Source: JAYVJH01 sp043777595 (GTDB lineage Bacteria; Bacteroidota; Bacteroidia; Cytophagales; Spirosomataceae). From it: DNA of 35,721 nt. The position numbers and the translations under genes were made by a program. The stretch covers positions 1 through 35,721 of the forward strand of contig JAYWHT010000081.1 in assembly GCA_043777595.1 (NCBI GenBank), in the 5' to 3' direction. The notes beneath the pieces were generated by a model. It searched no databases and was not told where the DNA came from. It saw only the letters and a program-made list of their open reading frames with translations. Below are positions 8,870 to 14,238 of the stretch, one piece after another; the first letter of the stretch is position 1; each line of letters starts with the position of its first letter.

Positions 8870-9703
8870 ATGAACACTATTCTTTTCCCAACAGATTTTA
8901 GCAAAAACTCTGTTCATGCCTCAAAATACGCTGGAATGTTGGCCGAGCAACTAAATGCCAATGTTGTTTTGCTACATATTTATTCAGTACCAATGACTAC
9001 CGAATATCAACTGTCTTATGACGTCGATGGCCTAATGAAAATAAACAAAGAAGTGGCCGAAGAAAGCCTAAGGAAGTTTACGGCTCAGTTTCTCCAAAAC
9101 ACACACCTACCGCCCAATTCTGTTTCTCAAAAAGTAGATTATGGCTCTGTTGCCGATACAATTATAAGTACGGCCGCCGCACTAAATGCCAGCATGATAG
9201 TGATGGGAACAAAAGGCGCAACCGATACCTTAGACAGGTGGCTCGGCACCACTGCCCAAGGAGTGATGAACTCAGCCCAATGCCCCGTGTGGATTGTTCC
9301 AGCAAAAGCCTCGCTCGAACGCCCAAGACAAGTCATGTATGCGGCAGACTTTAAAGAAAATGAAATAGCGGCAACCCAAAAAATATTGTCTATCATCGAC
9401 CCCTTGACAGCTACTTGCCGGGCAGTTCATATCAACGAATATTTTGAGCCAAACGTAGGCCACAAAGCAGAATACATGGCAGCCGACTTAAACTATGTTT
9501 TTGAAAACGAAAATATAGATTTTGTAAGCCTCAACCGAGACGATATTATTGTAGGTTTGGAGGCATATATCAAAACACACAAGCCCGATGTACTGGCCTT
9601 GGCTATATACGAAAAATCGTTTTTTGGCGATCTTTTCAGTACCAGTATCAGCAAACATTTTGTGCAAGAAGCCAATCTACCGCTATTGGCTTTCAGAAAA
9701 TAA
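8870..9703 (+). CDS. Tandem-domain universal stress protein (UspA family)
   Basis: Two UspA domains in one chain. The first (about residues 1-143) starts with TILFPTDFSKNS and carries the ATP-loop-like MGTKGATDTLDRWLGTTAQGVMNSAQCPVWIVP pattern, of which G-x2-G followed by a Ser/Ala-rich end is recognisable. The second (about 150-275) is more divergent and ends in SKHFVQEANLPLLAF, lacking a clear glycine loop. I start at ATG 8870, which begins the first beta strand; an upstream TTG at 8837 only adds a non-conserved stretch. The role is cytosolic stress survival, with no defined reaction. It most likely shares the dps transcript. Confidence 0.9.
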   Translation: MNTILFPTDFSKNSVHASKYAGMLAEQLNANVVLLHIYSVPMTTEYQLSYDVDGLMKINKEVAEESLRKFTAQFLQNTHLPPNSVSQKVDYGSVADTIISTAAALNASMIVMGTKGATDTLDRWLGTTAQGVMNSAQCPVWIVPAKASLERPRQVMYAADFKENEIAATQKILSIIDPLTATCRAVHINEYFEPNVGHKAEYMAADLNYVFENENIDFVSLNRDDIIVGLEAYIKTHKPDVLALAIYEKSFFGDLFSTSISKHFVQEANLPLLAFRK

Positions 9704-9761
9704 ACTACGCCCTCGCCTGCGCTGGCTCAAATAAGTGGTCATGTGCTTATAGTCTGGTGTA

Positions 9762-9807
9762 GTGAGTTAAATACAATACTGTAAGTCAATAAGTTATCGA
9801 ATTTGAA
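9762..9807 (+). repeat. 46-bp intergenic repeat, copy A
   Basis: This stretch, beginning GTGAGTTAAATACAATACTG, matches 20791-20836 at 38 of 46 positions without gaps. Both copies lie shortly before a start codon (at 9836 and 20877) on the same strand. Inside is a small imperfect palindrome of the ACTG...CAGT type. No coding potential. Confidence 0.65.
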
Positions 9808-9835
9808 ATACTATATTAACACTTAAAGCAAAACA

Positions 9836-9955
9836 ATGAACAATATTTTTAAAGGATTGTTGGCCGGCTATGGAGCTTCAAGACTGGGCGGCGGGTGCTT
9901 CGGAACCATAGTCGTGTTTGTAATAATTTGGTACGTTTTGGGTCAATGTACCTAA
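9836..9955 (+). CDS. 39-residue glycine-rich small membrane protein
   Basis: The frame from ATG 9836 encodes 39 residues: a basic and glycine-rich N-terminus (GLLAGYGASRLGGG), then a single hydrophobic helix (about residues 22-37, GTIVVFVIIWYVLG), ending GQCT. Proteins of this pattern occur in Bacteroidota genomes, but I know no function. It lies between the UspA gene and ytxH in the stress island. Support for its reality is the clean start, the compact transmembrane design, and a decayed homologous copy at 11620-11667 that preserves the helix and the LGQ end. Transcription is probably separate, or read-through from dps-uspA. Confidence 0.75.
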   Translation: MNNIFKGLLAGYGASRLGGGCFGTIVVFVIIWYVLGQCT

Positions 9956-10003
9956 GGTTCAAATATGTTGCTGGCAGTATTTTACAGATAAATGTAAGTC
10001 TTC

Positions 10004-10064
10004 ATCTATAAAATTTATTGACATTTATAAACGCTATTTTGAGAACCTTACCACTGCCGCAGCC
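10004..10064 (+). pseudogene. Remnant of a low-affinity iron permease 5' end
   Basis: This stretch aligns with the first 20 codons of the intact permease gene at 11726. The start ATG has become ATC, the Trp codon after YKIY has become TGA, and one base has been inserted before the segment that still reads RYFENLTTAAA (intact gene: RYFEKLTSAAT). Similarity extends upstream without gaps to 9902, so the fragment is part of a larger duplicated block. It ends just before the promoter box at 10083. Confidence 0.75.
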
Positions 10065-10082
10065 CTAAAAAAAGTACTGTAA

Positions 10083-10149
10083 TGTGTGAATAATATAAAT
10101 TTTTGTCAAAGTTATGTAACACCACCTTTCAAGACTTCCCCGACCTTTG
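10083..10149 (+). promoter_or_regulatory. Stress-island promoter 3 (ytxH)
   Basis: Box TGTGTGAATAATATAAA (10083-10099), then 17 bp, TAAC (10117-10120), then 25 bp, TTTG (10146-10149) within CGACCTTTGT. A leader of about 95 bp would precede the ytxH start. The region around -33 (near 10123) has no TTTG. Confidence 0.85.
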
Positions 10150-10250
10150 TAATGTCAGGCATTAGTCGGTTTACTTCAACTATCTGACAACCAATTCACT
10201 AATTATAAAAGTTAAAGTTTTACACTTATTTAATCATAAAAATTCAAAAC

Positions 10251-10562
10251 ATGAAATCAGGAAATGTATTGTTAGGTGTACTGGGTGGCGTTGCCGCTGG
10301 TGCATTGTTGGGAATATTATATGCACCCCAAAAAGGCTCACGAACACGTAGAGAGATTGCAGACAAAAGCGAAGATTATGCCGAAGGACTAAAAGACCGA
10401 TTCAGCGGCTTGATTGATACCATTACCAAAGAATATGACAGTATCAAGAAAGAAACGGAAGCGTTGGTGTTGGACGGAAAAACAAAATATGCAGAAATGA
10501 TTGCAGAAGGAAAAATAAAACATGACGACGCCAAAAAGGAACTAAAAAGCCAGAACGCCTAA
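10251..10562 (+). CDS. YtxH domain-containing stress protein
   Basis: A 103-residue protein with an N-terminal glycine- and alanine-rich hydrophobic segment (about residues 4-24, LLGVLGGVAAGALLGILYAP) followed by PQKGSRTRREI and a charged helical tail with repeated Lys/Glu. That is the YtxH layout: one membrane anchor and a cytosolic coiled coil. Members are linked to general stress responses, without a known biochemical activity. It has its own copy of the shared stress promoter and is followed by the short GC-rich repeat cluster before the next gene. Confidence 0.88.
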   Translation: MKSGNVLLGVLGGVAAGALLGILYAPQKGSRTRREIADKSEDYAEGLKDRFSGLIDTITKEYDSIKKETEALVLDGKTKYAEMIAEGKIKHDDAKKELKSQNA

Positions 10563-10639
10563 GTAGTGAATAGTGAAAAACGGGTAATGAAAAGTATTTA
10601 ATTGAGTAATTGGATAAACTTGAACGGGATTTAAAATTT

Positions 10640-10713
10640 GGCGAACCGTCGCAGCGGCGAACCGTCGCAGCGGCGAACCGTCGCAGCGGCGAACCGTCGC
10701 AGCGGCGAACCGT
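10640..10713. repeat. GC-rich 16-bp tandem repeat, 4.6 copies
   Basis: Four exact copies of GGCGAACCGTCGCAGC plus ten bases of a fifth, standing out sharply from the AT-rich surroundings. A frame reads through it, but the protein would be an arginine-rich artefact. The core GGCGAACCGT recurs in the 15-bp repeats at 13681-13710. The remaining bases from 10563 to 10831 show nothing else I can name. Confidence 0.9.
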
Positions 10714-10831
10714 TGAAAATCAAAGGTCTATTCAGTCAGTCATTCATAATTTTACATTACTACTTAATCTGAGTTTTGTCTTGTGTACTATACAGCCACA
10801 AATCACCCCAATGATAAACAAAAATACATCA

Positions 10832-11158
10832 ATGACAACAACCCTGCTTCAAAAAACAGAAGACTACGGTGAAACATCATTAGAACTGTTGCGACTGCAA
10901 ATAATAGACAAAGCTGCCGACACCGTCTCGTCTATGGTCGTAAAAATACTGGTTTTTCTGATAATCATCTTAATTGTTTTTATGCTCAGTATCGGTGCTT
11001 CTTTGTGGCTGGGAGAGTTGCTGGGCAAGCCCTATTTTGGGTTTTTTACTATTGCTTTTGTCTATGTTATTCTTGGATTGACTCTGAATTATTACCAAAC
11101 TCGGCTAATCAAAACGCCTGTAAACAATGCTATTATCTCCAAAATTTTGTCTCTATGA
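10832..11158 (+). CDS. Small two-helix membrane protein, holin-X (superfamily III) like
   Basis: From ATG 10832 the product is 108 residues: an amphipathic N-terminus (LLQKTEDYGETSLELLRLQ), a first membrane helix (about residues 35-62) and a second (about 66-88), then a short basic tail. This matches the small putative holin-like membrane proteins often found beside YtxH and CsbD genes in Bacteroidota; despite the name no phage genes are near. ATG 10811 is an alternative start adding seven residues. The stop overlaps the next start by four bases (ATGA), implying translational coupling. Function unknown; a membrane stress role is inferred from context only. Confidence 0.78.
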   Translation: MTTTLLQKTEDYGETSLELLRLQIIDKAADTVSSMVVKILVFLIIILIVFMLSIGASLWLGELLGKPYFGFFTIAFVYVILGLTLNYYQTRLIKTPVNNAIISKILSL

Positions 11159-11553
11159 AAAATTTAGACGATACAACTGTTCTAAGAGAAAAAATAGCTT
11201 TTTTGCAGCGTAAACAAGCACACGAATTGGCAGAACTAAAAACACATTTAAACTCAACTTATGAAAGTGTAAAACCCGTTAATGTTATCAAAAACACACT
11301 CCAAGAAATAGCTGCATCACCAGACATCAAAGACAATGTTTTTAATAGTATCATCGGGCTAACAACTGGCTACATTTCCACAAAAGTATTGATGGGTAGT
11401 TCTCATAATCCTGTCAAGCGAGTATTGGGAGTATTTTTACAATATGCTATTACCAATATTGTAGCCAAACACTCTGAGGGTATTAAAGCAACTGGCGTAG
11501 TTTTGTGGAATCGTATTGTAAGACGTTACGCCACAAAAAAACAGAGTAATTAG
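11155..11553 (+). CDS. Hypothetical protein (132 aa), translationally coupled to the holin-like gene
   Basis: The start codon overlaps the upstream stop (ATGA at 11155-11158), which decides this start over a longer frame running through the upstream gene. The product begins with a charged helical region likely to form a short coiled coil (REKIAFLQRKQAHELAELK), followed by a segment with weak hydrophobic stretches around residues 60-105 (IIGLTTGYISTKVL, VLGVFLQYAITNIV) and a basic C-terminus. I do not recognise a family. Coupling suggests that it works with the holin-like membrane protein, perhaps as a peripheral partner. Confidence 0.8.
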   Translation: MKNLDDTTVLREKIAFLQRKQAHELAELKTHLNSTYESVKPVNVIKNTLQEIAASPDIKDNVFNSIIGLTTGYISTKVLMGSSHNPVKRVLGVFLQYAITNIVAKHSEGIKATGVVLWNRIVRRYATKKQSN

Positions 11554-11619
11554 CAGGTATTGATACAAAAAACTATCCCAAACAAATATCAAAATTAGTT
11601 TTACAATTTCAGATTCTCC

Positions 11620-11667
11620 ATCGGACTTGTCATTATGTTTTTTGTAATATGGGTTGTTTTGGGACAA
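11620..11667 (+). pseudogene. Remnant of the 39-residue small membrane protein gene
   Basis: Sixteen codons read IGLVIMFFVIWVVLGQ, colinear and ungapped with GTIVVFVIIWYVLGQ of the intact gene at 9836. The glycine-rich N-terminus and the start codon are gone. The similarity continues downstream into the leader of the iron permease gene, matching the region after the intact small gene. It is the mirror image of the decayed permease at 10004. Confidence 0.6.
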
Positions 11668-11725
11668 TATAATCAAATTTCAAGTAACTCACCATCAGTA
11701 TTTTATAGACAAACATTGGTCTTTT

Positions 11726-12115
11726 ATGTATAAAATCTATTGGCATTCGGAGCGGTATTTTGAAAAACTCACTTCTGCTGCAACTAGTATCTTGGGCAAC
11801 TCTATAACATTTATTTTGGCGCTTCTTGCCGTCATATTTTGGCTCACCGACAGGCATCATCAAGACCTTCACAGCCAGATTGGCGACATTATATTGAGCG
11901 TTACATTTCTGAGTTTGTTTATTATCCAAAAAACAAACAACCACCTTTCGGCATCGCTACATCTGAAATTAAATGAGCTAATAGCCTCACACGAACCCGC
12001 CAGCAATACCATCATCAACGTAGAATCTAAAACTGAACTGGAAATTGTAGAGCTTTCAAAAGAATATACCGAACTGGCCGAACAACTCAAAGAACTTAAA
12101 AAAGATACAAAATAA
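11726..12115 (+). CDS. Low-affinity iron permease family small membrane protein
   Basis: The 129-residue product begins MYKIYWHSERYFEKLTSAAT, then has two membrane helices (about residues 25-43, SITFILALLAVIFWL, and 52-70, GDIILSVTFLSLFIIQK), followed by NNHLSASLHLKLNELI and a C-terminal coiled-coil helix. That motif set is typical of the bacterial family named after the yeast low-affinity iron transporter; actual iron transport has not been shown for such short members. ATG 11726 is chosen because homology starts there; the frame is open further upstream, but that part corresponds to a decayed leader. Placement beside Dps suits a link to iron or metal stress. Confidence 0.85.
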   Translation: MYKIYWHSERYFEKLTSAATSILGNSITFILALLAVIFWLTDRHHQDLHSQIGDIILSVTFLSLFIIQKTNNHLSASLHLKLNELIASHEPASNTIINVESKTELEIVELSKEYTELAEQLKELKKDTK

Positions 12116-12125
12116 GCACACTGAA

Positions 12126-12192
12126 TGTGTGAATTTTATAAATTTTATAAATTATTGTATAACACACAGCACGCTAATTGAGCCGACCTTTG
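12126..12192 (+). promoter_or_regulatory. Stress-island promoter 4 (csbD operon)
   Basis: Box TGTGTGAATTTTATAAA (12126-12142), then 17 bp, TAAC (12160-12163), then 25 bp, TTTG (12189-12192) within CGACCTTTGT. The predicted leader before csbD is about 40 bp. It begins only 10 bp after the permease stop. Confidence 0.85.
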
Positions 12193-12238
12193 TACGAGTA
12201 ATCAAAATAAATAAAAAACAATTTAAACAACCAAAACA

Positions 12239-12427
12239 ATGGCTATTGCAACAGATTTGAAAGCAAACTGGAACGAAATGAAAGGCAAACTAAAGCAACA
12301 ATTTGCGCTCTTGACCGACGACGATTTACTATTGGTCGAAGGTAAGCAAGATGAGCTTTTGGGCCGCTTGCAGCAAAAATTAGGTAAAACAAAAGAAGAA
12401 ATCCAGCAGCTTATCACTGGGCTTTAA
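12239..12427 (+). CDS. CsbD family stress protein
   Basis: A 62-residue hydrophilic protein of the CsbD type: residues 7-24 read LKANWNEMKGKLKQQFA, followed by LTDDDLLLVEGKQDELLGRLQQKLGKTKEE, the family signature. CsbD proteins are induced by general stress (first described under sigma B in Bacillus); their molecular role is unknown. It is the first gene after the fourth copy of the promoter box and is followed at 37 bp by the lipoprotein gene. Confidence 0.92.
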   Translation: MAIATDLKANWNEMKGKLKQQFALLTDDDLLLVEGKQDELLGRLQQKLGKTKEEIQQLITGL

Positions 12428-12464
12428 ACAAACTATTATCCACCCATTAAAAAAAATTATTCGA

Positions 12465-12926
12465 ATGAAAAAATCAATTTTAGTACTATCAGCAACTCTT
12501 TTTGTGGCAGCAACCGCCTTGGTCGGCTGCAACAGTTCTGAGAAAAAAGTAGAAAACGCCCAAGACAATGTTGTTGAAGCCAAAAAAGAGGTTGTTACAG
12601 CCGACAAAGAACTGGCAGTAGCCAATGAAGAATACATGGCAGACATGAACAAGTACAGGCAAGAGGCGGCAGAAAAAGTAATTGCCAACGAAAAAATTAT
12701 CGCTGAATTTAGGACAAGAATTGCCACCGAAAAAAAATCGGCAAAACAAGAATATACAGCCAAAATAGCGGCCTTGGAACAGAAAAATTCTGACCTAAAA
12801 AAGAAAATAGAAGAGTACAAGGAAGATGGTAAAGTAAACTGGGAGAATTTCAAGGCCGAGTTCAACCGAGATATGGACGACTTGGGGAGATCGTTTAAGA
12901 ACTTGACTACAAAGAAAAACAAGTAA
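12465..12926 (+). CDS. Coiled-coil lipoprotein, stress-associated
   Basis: A 153-residue protein with a lipoprotein signal peptide (hydrophobic stretch ending TALVGC, modified Cys22), after which almost the whole chain is charged helix with heptad-like spacing (AQDNVVEAKKEVVTADKELA and onward), ending in KKNK. It resembles small stress proteins of the sll1863 type found in Bacteroidota, but I rest that on pattern only. It sits 37 bp after csbD, almost certainly in one transcript, so it should respond to the same signal. Site of action: inner face of the outer membrane, or the periplasm. Confidence 0.82.
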   Translation: MKKSILVLSATLFVAATALVGCNSSEKKVENAQDNVVEAKKEVVTADKELAVANEEYMADMNKYRQEAAEKVIANEKIIAEFRTRIATEKKSAKQEYTAKIAALEQKNSDLKKKIEEYKEDGKVNWENFKAEFNRDMDDLGRSFKNLTTKKNK

Positions 12927-12963
12927 GTAAACAATAATCAATCGTTTATAACAGCTTAAAGAC

Positions 12964-13593
12964 ATGAACAAATTAACTCTAACAATAACGCTGATTGCTA
13001 TCACAGCAAGCACCAGTTTTGGACAAGAAACACGAGATAAGTTAAATTTTGGACTTAAAGCGGGACTAAATTTTTCAAATATTTATGACTCTCAAGACGA
13101 CAAGTTTACGGCAAACGGTAAATTGGGCTTCGCAGGTGGTGCATTTTTGACAATCCCGTTAGGAAAAACTATCGGTATTCAGCCTGAGATTTTGTATTCT
13201 GAAAAAGGATTTAAAGCAACTGGGACTATTTTAGGAAGTACCTATGACCTCAACCGTACTACAACCTATATAGACGTACCACTTTTGTTTTCGATAAAAC
13301 CTGTAAGTATCGTAACCTTGTTGATTGGCCCACAATTTTCTTTTTTAGTCAAAGAAAAGAGTGTATTCTCAAACTCTGCCACGAGTATCGAACAAGAAAA
13401 AGTATTTAATAACGACAACGTCAGGAAGAATACTTTTTGCCTAACAGGTGGCATAGACATAAATATTAACAAGTTTATAGTCAGTGCAAGAGCTGGATAT
13501 GACCTCCAAAACAATAACGGTGATGGCACATCTACAACGCCACGATACAAGAACGCTTGGTACCAAGCGACAGTAGGATTTAGATTTTTTTAA
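12964..13593 (+). CDS. Outer-membrane beta-barrel protein (porin-like, PF13568 type)
   Basis: A 209-residue protein with a cleavable signal peptide (residues 1-20, ending TSFGQ), then FGLKAGLNFSNI, a strand and turn pattern of alternating residues, and an end WYQATVGFRFF with terminal aromatic Phe as in outer-membrane barrels. It fits the eight-strand OMP_b-brl_2 family. Ligand unknown. It follows the lipoprotein gene by 37 bp and precedes a strong terminator, so it is probably the last gene of the csbD transcript. Confidence 0.85.
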   Translation: MNKLTLTITLIAITASTSFGQETRDKLNFGLKAGLNFSNIYDSQDDKFTANGKLGFAGGAFLTIPLGKTIGIQPEILYSEKGFKATGTILGSTYDLNRTTTYIDVPLLFSIKPVSIVTLLIGPQFSFLVKEKSVFSNSATSIEQEKVFNNDNVRKNTFCLTGGIDININKFIVSARAGYDLQNNNGDGTSTTPRYKNAWYQATVGFRFF

Positions 13594-13628
13594 CTTGAAA
13601 AACTCAATTACAGCCACGAAAAATAGAG

Positions 13629-13660
13629 CCTATCACTTCTTGTGGTAGGTTTTGTTTTTT
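13629..13660 (+). terminator. Terminator after the outer-membrane barrel gene
   Basis: CCTATCAC and GTGGTAGG pair (one G-T pair) around a TTCTT loop, followed by TTTTGTTTTTT. It closes the csbD, lipoprotein and barrel transcription unit. Confidence 0.85.
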
Positions 13661-13680
13661 AATGACCTACTAATTATAAT

Positions 13681-13710
13681 CGGGCGGCGTACCGTCGGGC
13701 GGCGAACCGT
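13681..13710. repeat. GC-rich 15-bp direct repeat, two copies
   Basis: CGGGCGGCGTACCGT is followed directly by CGGGCGGCGAACCGT. The core GGCGAACCGT is shared with the cluster at 10640-10713, suggesting a family of short GC-rich intergenic repeats in this genome. Confidence 0.8.
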
Positions 13711-13730
13711 TTAGTTGCGATTTAATACAA

Positions 13731-13760
13731 AACCCCCAAACTACTGAAAGTTTGGGGGTT
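13731..13760 (-). terminator. Terminator of tRNA-Thr
   Basis: AACCCCCAAACT and AGTTTGGGGGTT form a perfect 12-bp stem around a six-base loop. On the minus strand it starts a few bases past the tRNA 3' end and runs into a T-containing stretch, so it should stop tRNA transcription. Confidence 0.85.
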
Positions 13761-13763
13761 TTG

Positions 13764-13836
<73 letters not shown>

Positions 13837-13846
13837 TTTTTACTTT

Positions 13847-14170
13847 GCCTACGAATCAGTTGCTCTATCGAATCGTCGAACCGCAACTGAGCTACAGAGG
13901 CTTTTTACTTTGCCTACAAGTCAGTTGCTCTATCGAATCGTCGAACCGCAACTAAGCTACAGAGGCTTTTTACTTTGCCTACAAGTCAGTTGCTCTATCG
14001 AATCGTCGAACCGCAACTGAGCTACGGAGGCTTTTTACTTTGCCTACAAGTCAGTTGCTCTATCGAATCGTCGAACCGCAACTGAGCTACAGAGGCTTTT
14101 TACTTTACCTACAAGTCGTTGCTCTATCGAGTCGTCGAACCGCAACTGAACTACAGAGGCTTTTTACTTT
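13847..14170 (-). repeat. Five tandem 65-bp units derived from the 5' half of tRNA-Thr
   Basis: Unit starts are 13847, 13912, 13977, 14042 and 14107 (the last unit is 64 bp). On the minus strand each unit has the acceptor 5' strand GCCTCTG, TAGCTCAG, an inserted segment GCGGTTCGACGATTCGATA, then AGAGCAACTGACTTGTAGG (D stem, anticodon stem and anticodon) and a spacer AAAGTAAAAA. The 3' half of the tRNA is missing. The insertion makes an inverted repeat, TCAGTTGC with GCAACTGA, around 19 bases. Units differ at only a few positions, so amplification is recent or homogenised. They precede the true tRNA in its transcription direction. Beyond the array, 14171-14238 holds nothing I can name. Confidence 0.92.
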
Positions 14171-14238
14171 TTCTGTGGTGCAAAAATACGGCTAAAATTA
14201 TTTACTGCCAAATTTTAACCGTACTTTTTTTTACTTTT

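Noticed and set aside
10610..10831. Coding sequence through the GC-rich 16-bp repeat, fused to the holin-like protein
   Set aside because: The frame is open only because of the repeat; the product would be an Arg-rich artefact, and the holin-like domain starts at 10832.
10832..11158. Prophage remnant, because of the holin-like protein
   Set aside because: No other phage gene is near, and such small membrane proteins are common in non-phage stress loci of Bacteroidota.
13847..14170. Five additional tRNA genes
   Set aside because: Each unit lacks the 3' anticodon strand, T arm and 3' acceptor strand and has a disruptive D-loop insertion; none can fold as a full tRNA.
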